From a bacterium (GTDB lineage: Archaea; Thermoproteota; Nitrososphaeria; Nitrososphaerales; Nitrososphaeraceae): a DNA stretch of 20,605 bases. The stretch lies in NCBI GenBank assembly GCA_014381105.1, contig JACMIO010000096.1, positions 1 to 20,605 of the forward strand. Reading direction: 5' to 3'. Positions 14,164 to 20,329 of this stretch are shown here, piece by piece (position 1 is the stretch's first letter; each line of letters begins with the position of its first letter). Both the position numbers and the translations under genes were made by a program. The notes below the pieces were generated by a model. That model saw only the letters and a list, made by a program, of their open reading frames with translations. It was not told the DNA's origin and did no database searches.

Positions 14164-16293
14164 TTATGCAAGGCCGATCCTTACATCAACTGCAATTGCT
14201 CCTTTACCTTCCTCAAGTACCAATAATGGATTCATGTCGAATTCTGTTATCTCAGGAAAATCTGTAACCAATTGAGATAATCGGAGGAGGCATTCAACCA
14301 GTACGTTTATGTCAGATGGAGGCTGCCCTCTAATCCCTTTCAATATTTTGTATGTCTTGATTGATTCTACCATCTTCATTGCTTCTTGTTCATTAATAGG
14401 AGCCAGTCTAAATATCACATCTTTGAGAGCTTCTACATAAATTCCCCCAAGGCCAAACATGATTAGAGGACCAAAAAGCTTATCGTGTTTTGCTCCAAGA
14501 ATTGTTTCTCTGGCAGATTCTATCATCTGTTGAACAAGCACTCCTTTAATATTTGCGTCTTTTTTGTAATTCTGTGCGTTGTTAATTATTTCACTGAAAG
14601 AAGATGAAACTTGTTGCTTATTCTTAAGACCTACTTTTACTCCCCCAGCGTCTGACTTGTGGATTATATCTTGCGATACAATTTTCATAACCACGGGATA
14701 ACCGATTTCTTCAGCTCTCTTCGTACATTCTTCCTCATTTGTGCAAAGGTAACTCTTAGGCCTAGGAAATCCATAAGCGTTAAGAACATCGTATCCCTCT
14801 TCCTCCAAAAGATTTTTTCTACCTTCTTTTCTTACATTATCAAATATTTGTTTGACCTTTTCCTTATCAACATTGAATTTTTTAATTTCGATTTCTTTTT
14901 CTGCAATCCAAAATGAAAAGTCATACATTGCTTTCAGTGTCCTTATTGCTGGTTCAGCATAAGGAAAATGTGGAATTCCGCCATCTGAAAGAATTTGTTT
15001 ATTTTCTGTTCCTTCTGCAAGACCCATAAGTGCTGCAAGTGAGGTTTTTCCGGAATTGGCAGTGGTCTTGACTATAGTTCTTGCAAGGTCATTATAATCT
15101 AAAGTAGCGGATGGAGTACACATCGTAACAATTGAACCTACATTTGGATTTGAAACAACTTCATCGAGGACCTTTTCAAATCGATTAAAGTCAGCGTCTC
15201 CCACAATGTCAACTGGGTTTCTCGCAGATCCGTGAGCAGGTATAACTTTCGCTATTTCTTCTCTAGAAGTACTAATATCAGCTAGCTTCATGCCATACTT
15301 TGAACACGCATCTGTGGATATTATAGCAGGTCCACCTGCATTTGATACAATTACCGTACCCTTGTCATTATTAGGAATTGGTTGCTTTGAAAAGGCAGTA
15401 GCAAGATCAAAGAGTTCCTGCATTGAATCGACTCTGATTACGCCACTTTGCAAAAACAATGCATCATAAACCTCATCAGCTCCCATCAAGGCCCCTGTGT
15501 GAGACATAGCTGCCTTTGCACCCTCTGGAGTTCTACCAGATTTTATGACAACTATTGGCTTCTTGTATTGTTTGGTCGTTTTCCTTCCTATTTCCATGAA
15601 TCTTCGACCATCATGAATGTCTTCAAGGTACATTATGATTACAGAAGTTTCCGGGTCGTGACATAATAATTCTAAAATATCATTTTCATCAATATCTATC
15701 TTGTTTCCCATACTGATTACTTTTGAGAATCCAATACCCTGTGCCATAGCATCTTCAACTGTGGCAGCACAGATAGCTCCACTTTGTGAAATGAGAGCAA
15801 TATTTCCGTGTTTTGGTGTAATTTTCAGAAATGTGGAATTCATCATGTTTTGTTTTGACAAGCTCATTATACCCAAGCAATTTGGGCCAATAACTCTAGT
15901 ACCGTATTTCTTACATATGTCGGCAACCTCTCTCTCAAGAGTTGCTCCCTGCTCATCAACTTCTTTGAATCCTGCTGAAACAATTATGGAAGCCTGAATT
16001 TTTTTCATTCCTACTTCTTCCATCACTTTTGGAACAATCTTGTTAGGGGTGGCAACAACGGCTAGATCTATATCTTCTGGTATGTCAAGCACACTTTTGT
16101 ACGCCTTGATCCCAGATACATATTCATTAGTAGGACTGACAGGATAAATTTTCCCTTTATAACCATTTTTAATATTTGTAAAAATTGCCCTCCCGATTCC
16201 TGGTTTCTCGGAAGCGCCTATAATTGCAATAGACCTTGGTGATAGAAATAGACTCCTATTAGATGACTCGCTAGTCTCACTATCTGAATTCAT
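14164..16293 (-). CDS. ADP-forming acyl-CoA synthetase (acetate/3-hydroxypropionate/4-hydroxybutyrate-CoA ligase type)
   Basis: 709 residues with fused alpha and beta parts: a CoA-binding Rossmann domain (SIAIIGASEKPGIGRAI, 21-37), succinyl-CoA-ligase-like domains with SQSGAI (169-174) and the phosphorylated-histidine loop SHTGAL (264-269, H265), then an ATP-grasp domain from about 480 with IHKSDAGGVKV (544-554) and EFDMNPL (684-690). The reaction makes acyl-CoA from acid, CoA and ATP, releasing ADP and phosphate. Thaumarchaeal homologues of this size are the energy-saving 3-hydroxypropionyl-CoA and 4-hydroxybutyryl-CoA synthetases of their CO2 fixation cycle; which acid this one uses cannot be told by eye. 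CATTTATAAC-type box at about 16316-16325 (minus strand reading) supports the ATG at 16293. Confidence 0.93.
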   Translation of the reverse strand: MNSDSETSESSNRSLFLSPRSIAIIGASEKPGIGRAIFTNIKNGYKGKIYPVSPTNEYVSGIKAYKSVLDIPEDIDLAVVATPNKIVPKVMEEVGMKKIQASIIVSAGFKEVDEQGATLEREVADICKKYGTRVIGPNCLGIMSLSKQNMMNSTFLKITPKHGNIALISQSGAICAATVEDAMAQGIGFSKVISMGNKIDIDENDILELLCHDPETSVIIMYLEDIHDGRRFMEIGRKTTKQYKKPIVVIKSGRTPEGAKAAMSHTGALMGADEVYDALFLQSGVIRVDSMQELFDLATAFSKQPIPNNDKGTVIVSNAGGPAIISTDACSKYGMKLADISTSREEIAKVIPAHGSARNPVDIVGDADFNRFEKVLDEVVSNPNVGSIVTMCTPSATLDYNDLARTIVKTTANSGKTSLAALMGLAEGTENKQILSDGGIPHFPYAEPAIRTLKAMYDFSFWIAEKEIEIKKFNVDKEKVKQIFDNVRKEGRKNLLEEEGYDVLNAYGFPRPKSYLCTNEEECTKRAEEIGYPVVMKIVSQDIIHKSDAGGVKVGLKNKQQVSSSFSEIINNAQNYKKDANIKGVLVQQMIESARETILGAKHDKLFGPLIMFGLGGIYVEALKDVIFRLAPINEQEAMKMVESIKTYKILKGIRGQPPSDINVLVECLLRLSQLVTDFPEITEFDMNPLLVLEEGKGAIAVDVRIGLA

Positions 16294-16332
16294 ATAAAAA
16301 TAATTTGCCTACATAGTTATAAATGCAGTGAT

Positions 16333-16342
16333 ATTGTACAAT
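16333..16342. repeat. short palindrome upstream of the acyl-CoA synthetase gene
   Basis: ATTGTACAAT is a perfect ten-base palindrome, just upstream of the TATA-like box of the synthetase gene. It could be an operator half-pair, but ten bases in AT-rich DNA is weak evidence. Apart from this and the promoter, I see nothing in 16294-16535. Confidence 0.25.
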
Positions 16343-16535
16343 CACAATATATTTCCGCCACGATATACTGATTACTACGTATATTCTTGAAACTAGGGAT
16401 AAAGTAAAAATCGGAAACCTAAAGTATTTCTGCCATTTTTATCAATCCTTTCTATTTATTAGTAATAATATTAATATTCTGTAATAGTAACACTATAAAT
16501 TTAAATGTTTATTTATCCCACTTGAATATTAGGAA

Positions 16536-17435
16536 TTAGACATAATTCCTTATCAATAATTCTGTATGACCTACCCGCTTTGAAGCAATTGCATTGATAG
16601 ATCGGTTTACATTGATTACCTGAGTAAGATGAGAGTAATTTGAATAAAGTCTTCTAATTTCTTCCGTATTGGAATTACTGAGTAAAACTTTACATCCTTT
16701 TCTTGTTAATTCATCGAATATAATAGCAAGTTCCTTTTGATCATGAAGAGAAAAACCATTGTTGGTATAACTGGTAAAATTTGCAGTATTACTGAATGGA
16801 TAGAACGGTGGATCAAGGTATACAAAGTCATCCTTCTCAGCTTTTTCAACTAATATTTTCTTGTAGTCACTGACTCCCAAATATGATCCTGACCGTTTCA
16901 ATACGACACTCGTATTGCGCAAGTTATCGGCATCGCATATGAGTGGATTTTTGTATCTTCCAATTGGAACGTTGAATAAGCCGTTTCTGTTTACTCTATA
17001 CAGACCGTTATAGCATGTTTTATTTAGTGCAATAAATCTGGCAGCTTTATCTATCTTGTTCATTACTCTTGTTGAGTCACGTAGATGATAATAGTATTTT
17101 TTTGGAGATTTGTTGTATTGATTTTGGTGATAAATTAGCGCTGGAATGAGTTCTTCTACATGATTCTTTATGACCTTATACGCGTCAATTAATTCGGTAT
17201 TGATATCCGAAAGGAACGCGTTCCCTTCAGAGGAAGCTATTTGGAAGAATACGGCTCCTCCTCCGAGGAACGGTTCAAAGTATCTGGCAAAACTTGTTGG
17301 GATGAGTCGAATTATCTGAGGCATTAATTGTCCTTTGCCCCCTGCCCATTTTACAAATGGATGGCATCCAGGTGTTTGATAAAGTAGTTCACGATCTTTT
17401 ACCCGTTCCATTCTCATAATGACATTCGATCTCAA
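16536..17435 (-). CDS. D12-class DNA adenine-N6 methyltransferase (Dam-like)
   Basis: 299 residues. WAGGKGQL (30-37) with FEPFLGGGAVFF (53-64) forms the SAM site, NKTCYNGLYRVN (138-149) is the typical D12 block, and DPPF (208-211) is catalytic motif IV, with Phe in place of the more common Tyr. Enzymes of this type methylate adenine, often in GATC, with a target domain between the motifs. No restriction nuclease, specificity subunit or vsr-like gene is nearby, so it may be a solitary methyltransferase or a remnant of a transferred system. The TTG at 17435 is at leaderless distance from CTTATATG (17459-17466, minus strand); ATGs at 17417 and 17411 are alternatives. Confidence 0.9.
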   Translation of the reverse strand: MRSNVIMRMERVKDRELLYQTPGCHPFVKWAGGKGQLMPQIIRLIPTSFARYFEPFLGGGAVFFQIASSEGNAFLSDINTELIDAYKVIKNHVEELIPALIYHQNQYNKSPKKYYYHLRDSTRVMNKIDKAARFIALNKTCYNGLYRVNRNGLFNVPIGRYKNPLICDADNLRNTSVVLKRSGSYLGVSDYKKILVEKAEKDDFVYLDPPFYPFSNTANFTSYTNNGFSLHDQKELAIIFDELTRKGCKVLLSNSNTEEIRRLYSNYSHLTQVINVNRSINAIASKRVGHTELLIRNYV

Positions 17436-17501
17436 TCTTTAACTGTAAAAGTAATTTGCATATAAGCATTATAAAATTTCAAACAATAAACTCGAGTCGA
17501 T

Positions 17502-17675
17502 TCATTTATTTTTTGGATCCTTGCTCGTTTTGTTTATCTCTGCCTTAGATCCTGCTCTTGTCATTTTAATGTCGCATCTTGTGCAAATTTTTCCTATTCT
17601 TTTACTTGTCATCGTATCAGTGGGAGTTAATTGATGACACATTGCGCAAGCTGTGAGCGATTTATACAAATTCAA
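17502..17675 (-). CDS. small zinc-ribbon protein (57 aa)
   Basis: The 395-bp gap upstream of the methyltransferase gene holds, on its strand, an ORF with two knuckles, C10-A-M-C13 and C31-T-R-C34, about 17 residues apart, and a very basic tail (Lys/Arg/Asn-rich). This is a compact four-Cys zinc ribbon of the kind that binds nucleic acid or protein partners. The frame is open upstream to about base 17770, but the only usual start codons are the TTGs at 17675 and 17669 and the ATG at 17642; the ATG would lose C10. AAATAAATAC at about 17704-17713 may be the TATA box. The start is uncertain. Confidence 0.5.
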   Translation of the reverse strand: MNLYKSLTACAMCHQLTPTDTMTSKRIGKICTRCDIKMTRAGSKAEINKTSKDPKNK

Positions 17676-17830
17676 TTCAATATTATTTCTAATACAACTT
17701 AAGGTATTTATTTGTAAAAATAGTTCACTATGATTTCCAGATAATACTGGTATTCGTTTTAGAGATTATTTTGAGCGGAAAATACTATGCTTACAGGTAC
17801 TTCAGTAGACGGAAAATTTACTTAATATTT

Positions 17831-18103
17831 CTAATATTTCCATTCGTCTGATATGTTATTCCACCAAGACCTATATTGCTTGGCGTCCCTACCAAGTTCG
17901 TCTTTTATTCTAAATTCAATTGAATAAAACATATTCTCCATTGCATCAGCTTCTCCATCAGCATGTAGTTCTTTACCAATCATAGATACCCTTTGTTTTT
18001 TGGATTCTAAATCCGATGCATTTGGGTTCTCTATACAGTAGGTAAGAATGTCATAAAACTCTTCCTCCAGATATGCGTCCATCTTACTATTCGCCCTATT
18101 CAA
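17831..18103 (-). CDS. conserved-looking hypothetical protein (83-90 aa)
   Basis: Acidic, helical protein with the compact C-terminus ADAMENMFYSIEFRIKDEL and an aromatic end SWWNNISDEWKY, features that suggest a folded domain rather than a chance ORF. No known family is recognised. The TTG at 18103 lies about 27 nt after the centre of the minus-strand box AATTTATATC (about 18122-18131); the ATG at 18082 would give 83 residues. The gene is divergent from the nitroreductase-like pseudogene. The 150-bp gap between them shows only promoter elements. Confidence 0.65.
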   Translation of the reverse strand: MNRANSKMDAYLEEEFYDILTYCIENPNASDLESKKQRVSMIGKELHADGEADAMENMFYSIEFRIKDELGRDAKQYRSWWNNISDEWKY

Positions 18104-18254
18104 ATTATCAAATGATGTTGATATAAATTCTACGGATTGAAAAAATTAAGTTAACAATGTCAATTATTCTTCATCTTTTCAATCCAAAAGCAATTCAGAA
18201 AAGTTCAATTAAAGATTTATGATGGTATAGAGTCAATATCTTAGATATGATCTG

Positions 18255-18616
18255 ATGAACGATTAATAGAATCTCAATTTCTATATCTGACAACCATTGG
18301 TTGGAGAACAGGTAAGTCGCACAGGATAGAAATATGGTATGTAACCCATAATGAGAAATATTACATGATGTCAGAACGTGGAATCAATGCTCATTGGGTC
18401 AGGAACATCAATCATAACCCGAGAATTTCATTTAGTATTAACAACTCCAATTACGAGGGTGAGGGAAGAATTATCGATTCTACGAAGGAAAGTCAATTAG
18501 CGGCGCAGGTTTCAGAAATTATGAACGCAAAATATCATTGGGATCAAGGACTGATTGTGGAACTCATTCATCATGATTTACTTTTTTATGAGAAATTAGA
18601 TAATTATGATACCTGA
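18255..18616 (+). pseudogene. deazaflavin (F420)-type nitroreductase family gene with an N-terminal frameshift
   Basis: An ORF from the ATG at 18365 gives 83 residues (GINAHWVRNINHNPRISFSI and GLIVELIHHD). The same frame upstream to base 18251 encodes the family start Y-L-T-T-I-G-W-R-T-G-K-S-H-R-I-E-I-W-Y-V, the cofactor-binding part of the DDN/F420-dependent split-barrel family, but has no ATG, GTG or TTG. An ATG at 18255 in another frame reads M-N-D and stops; one base added at about 18258-18263 joins it as M-N-x-L-I-E-S-Q-F-L-Y. GGTATAGAGT at 18224-18233 sits 22-31 nt upstream of that ATG. Restored length would be about 120 residues, typical of the family. Its 3' end overlaps the next, convergent gene by 13 nt. 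Confidence 0.75.
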
Positions 18617-18903
18617 TCTAATATCCATTCCTTAAATTTTCTAACTGCAAATTCTTCAGATTGTTTTATGAATATAGGATCCTTAAGTCTCCATTGATCT
18701 TGTGGGATAGAGTCAAAAAATTCTTGCATAAATAGAGTAAACCTAAAACGCAGGTTTCTTGGATTTTCATTTAGATTATACCGCCTTAGAATTTTTGCTA
18801 TTTTTCCAAATGAGGTATCATAGTCTCTTTTAAATGGTGTAATATTTAGAGTCTCATTTAGAATTGAGGTTACAGAATCCATATCTTTGTTGATTGTTAT
18901 CAA
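18604..18903 (-). CDS. hypothetical helical protein (92-99 aa)
   Basis: 99 residues from the TTG at 18903 (92 from the ATG at 18882), rich in Phe, Arg and Asn, with a central helix FRFTLFMQEFFDSIPQDQW and a C-terminal helix EEFAVRKFKEWILDQV. No membrane span, cysteine motif or known family is visible. The minus-strand box GTATAAATC (about 18922-18930) fits a leaderless start near 18903. It converges on and slightly overlaps the nitroreductase-like gene. Confidence 0.6.
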   Translation of the reverse strand: MITINKDMDSVTSILNETLNITPFKRDYDTSFGKIAKILRRYNLNENPRNLRFRFTLFMQEFFDSIPQDQWRLKDPIFIKQSEEFAVRKFKEWILDQVS

Positions 18904-19033
18904 AGTCTACATATCACTATGATTTATACTACTTTATGGTTTGTCTTCAAGCTATTGAAAACTATTCTTGCACATCACAAAATGGTAATGCAGATGGAAT
19001 GAAGTACATTCTAATGTCTAAAAGTAAACGTTA

Positions 19034-19336
19034 CTATGTAAGAACTCCCAAAAATGTCTTTGTAAATCTTTTTTTTGCAATTTCGAAGGCCTTTTCACCT
19101 TTGGGTGATAACCTGTAAGTTATAGTTTTACCTTCTTTCTCTTCACTAAGGAAGCCTAAATCCTTTAGACTCCTAAGAGCTGGATAAATTGTTCCTGGAC
19201 TTGGTTTGTCGCCTCTTCTTTTTGCGAGTTCGCTGGCTATCTCCTGACCATGCATTGGTTTTTTTGATAGTAAGAATAGTATCAAAAATCCCAGTAGTCC
19301 TCTCATATCACAACATTCGCCATCGACTCCTCGCAT
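19034..19336 (-). CDS. PadR-family transcriptional regulator
   Basis: 100 residues from the ATG at 19336: MRGLLGFLILFLLSKKPMHG (11-30), a winged helix with PSPGTIYPALRSLKDLGFL as recognition helix and start of the wing, EEKEGKTITYRLSPKGEKAF as the wing, and a short C-terminal helix for dimerisation. PadR proteins are small repressors released by ligands or by partner proteins. Longer readings starting upstream (to 19381) are unlikely because they would cross the TATA box at 19359-19373, which is 24-37 nt before this ATG. Inverted repeats over that box suggest autoregulation together with the divergent small gene. Confidence 0.9.
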   Translation of the reverse strand: MRGVDGECCDMRGLLGFLILFLLSKKPMHGQEIASELAKRRGDKPSPGTIYPALRSLKDLGFLSEEKEGKTITYRLSPKGEKAFEIAKKRFTKTFLGVLT

Positions 19337-19348
19337 ATGTATTATATT

Positions 19349-19375
19349 GGATGTCCGATATATATAAATACATCC
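19349..19375. promoter_or_regulatory. putative PadR operator 1 (6-bp inverted repeat over the padR TATA box)
   Basis: GGATGT at 19349-19354 and ACATCC at 19370-19375 are exact reverse complements, 15 bases apart, so their centres are 21 bp (two helical turns) from each other. PadR sites often contain ATGT/ACAT arms. The repeat encloses the minus-strand TATA box. Confidence 0.5.
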
Positions 19376-19390
19376 TTTCACTATATATCG
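19356..19390. promoter_or_regulatory. 9-bp inverted repeat spanning both divergent TATA boxes
   Basis: CGATATATA at 19356-19364 and TATATATCG at 19382-19390 are perfect reverse complements with 17 bases between. The left arm is part of the padR TATA box; the right arm lies where a TATA box is expected for the small Cys-protein gene. A further TATCG/CGATA pair sits at 19386-19390 and 19397-19401. Confidence 0.5.
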
Positions 19391-19412
19391 TATGACCGAT
19401 AATGAAACACAT

Positions 19413-19421
19413 GGAGGTGAT
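19413..19421 (+). promoter_or_regulatory. nine-base Shine-Dalgarno site deciding the start of the small Cys protein
   Basis: GGAGGTGAT is fully complementary to the archaeal 16S rRNA 3' tail (ATCACCTCC) and ends three bases before the ATG at 19425. It decides that start over the in-frame ATG at 19392, and is exceptional in a window of mostly leaderless genes. Confidence 0.75.
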
Positions 19422-19424
19422 TTA

Positions 19425-19577
19425 ATGGGATTCGGATGCTGTGGAGTAGGTGTTGATCAAGTTAGAAACTTTCTGACGAGAGAAGAAAGGATTGCTCTAC
19501 TGAAAGAATACAGTGATGGACTTGAGAAGGAAGTGCAAGGAATAAAGGAGAGGATTAAAGAGTTGGAACAAAAGTAA
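19425..19577 (+). CDS. small Cys-containing coiled-coil protein paired with PadR
   Basis: 50 residues: a Gly/Cys head MGFGCCGVGVDQVRNFLTRE and a charged helix to the end (LLKEYSDGLEKEVQGIKERIKELEQK). The layout, a Gly/Cys/His-rich start then FLTxEEKIxxLKEYxxxLEKEIKGVEERI, resembles short proteins found beside PadR genes in bacteria and archaea. C5-C6 could bind a metal or react with an oxidant, and the helix could pair with itself or with PadR; both are inference. The strong Shine-Dalgarno site fixes the start. It is divergent from padR with nested inverted repeats between them. Transcription probably ends in the pyrimidine-rich tract after the stop. Confidence 0.7.
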   Translation: MGFGCCGVGVDQVRNFLTREERIALLKEYSDGLEKEVQGIKERIKELEQK

Positions 19578-19617
19578 TCCTTTCTTCCCCCTCATTTTCT
19601 TTCATTTTCACTAGTTC
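19578..19617 (+). terminator. pyrimidine-rich terminator tract
   Basis: Directly after the stop of the small Cys-protein gene come several T-rich clusters (TCCTTTCTTCCCCC, then TTTTC repeats). Such tracts release archaeal RNA polymerase without a hairpin. Confidence 0.45.
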
Positions 19618-19687
19618 AAGATTTGTTTCTTATCTCTTTTCACGTCTACTTCAGACAATGCTTTGAAATTGAAGACCCATTGCAAAG

Positions 19688-20260
19688 TTAAAAGCGTAAT
19701 AATTTTTCTTTCCTGTCCTCGGCATGATTGAACTCTCTCTTAAAATGCTGAAATGTTTCATCATCAAAAATACAAAACTCAATGATTTCTGGAAGGGTGT
19801 TATGGGAATCTTGCCTTTCAGCAAAGTTGATTGATTCTTGAACCAATATCTTTGCGCATTTTTCTTTAGGAAATCCAAATATTCCTGCGCTAATAGCTGG
19901 AATAGATATGCTTTTGAAATTGTTTTGTTGAGCAAGGTTTAGAATATTGTTTATTGCCAGTGTTAGTTTTTCGTTCTCTTTTCCCTCACCATTTCTTGGT
20001 CCCACTACATGAATTACCGCCTTGCAAGGCAATTTTCCTGCATTTGTCATTACAGCGTTACCAGTTGGTACGTATCCTATCTTATCACTCTCTTCTTGGA
20101 TTATTCGTCCGCCCTTTGCCACGATAGCTGCTGCCACTCCTCCACCATGATAGAGATTTGAATTTGCAGTGTTCACTATTGCGTCTACTACCCTTTCTGT
20201 GATATCTCCACGAACCAACCGGAGTTTTCTTTTCCCTATTGAAATCTCACTCACAGGCAA
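19688..20260 (-). CDS. macrodomain protein (ADP-ribose binding or O-acetyl-ADP-ribose deacetylase type)
   Basis: About 190 residues. The macrodomain blocks are all present: GDITERVVDAIVNTANSNL with the N-A-N-S ribose loop, HGGGVAAAIVAKGG, GNAVMTNAGKLPCKAVIHVVGP and the phosphate loop SIPAISAGIFGFP. These bind or hydrolyse ADP-ribose derivatives and remove mono-ADP-ribose from proteins or nucleic acids. A longer reading to 20410 is rejected because its first 50 residues run over the start and promoter of the divergent nitroreductase gene. The TTG at 20260 is chosen because GGAGGT (20270-20275) lies nine bases before it; a GTG at 20254 is less well spaced. The C-terminus is a short basic helix (RKEKLLRF). 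Confidence 0.88.
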   Translation of the reverse strand: MPVSEISIGKRKLRLVRGDITERVVDAIVNTANSNLYHGGGVAAAIVAKGGRIIQEESDKIGYVPTGNAVMTNAGKLPCKAVIHVVGPRNGEGKENEKLTLAINNILNLAQQNNFKSISIPAISAGIFGFPKEKCAKILVQESINFAERQDSHNTLPEIIEFCIFDDETFQHFKREFNHAEDRKEKLLRF

Positions 20261-20269
20261 TATTTCATT

Positions 20270-20275
20270 ACCTCC
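20270..20275 (-). promoter_or_regulatory. Shine-Dalgarno site of the macrodomain gene
   Basis: On the minus strand this reads GGAGGT, nine bases before the TTG at 20260, and decides that start. Confidence 0.65.
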
Positions 20276-20299
20276 AAACAAACAGTTTCGATAAGAGGA

Positions 20300-20309
20300 C
20301 TTTAATACA
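20300..20309. promoter_or_regulatory. shared bidirectional TATA box, macrodomain and nitroreductase genes
   Basis: The plus strand reads CTTTAATACA, 21-30 nt before the nitroreductase ATG at 20330. The minus strand reads TGTATTAAAG, which would start a message near 20278, just ahead of the macrodomain Shine-Dalgarno site. One element may serve both genes. Confidence 0.5.
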
Positions 20310-20329
20310 TTGAGGTAATTGTTTACGCC

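Noticed and set aside
19337..19381. Longer PadR reading starting at 19381
   Set aside because: It would translate through the TATA box and inverted repeats, and adds a segment with no similarity to PadR.
19392..19424. Earlier ATG at 19392 for the small Cys protein
   Set aside because: The nine-base Shine-Dalgarno site lies between it and the ATG at 19425, and the family-like Gly/Cys head begins at the latter. A leaderless start at 19392 cannot be fully excluded.
19651..19935. Minus-strand ORF overlapping the macrodomain gene in another frame
   Set aside because: The macrodomain frame carries all conserved motifs; this one has none.
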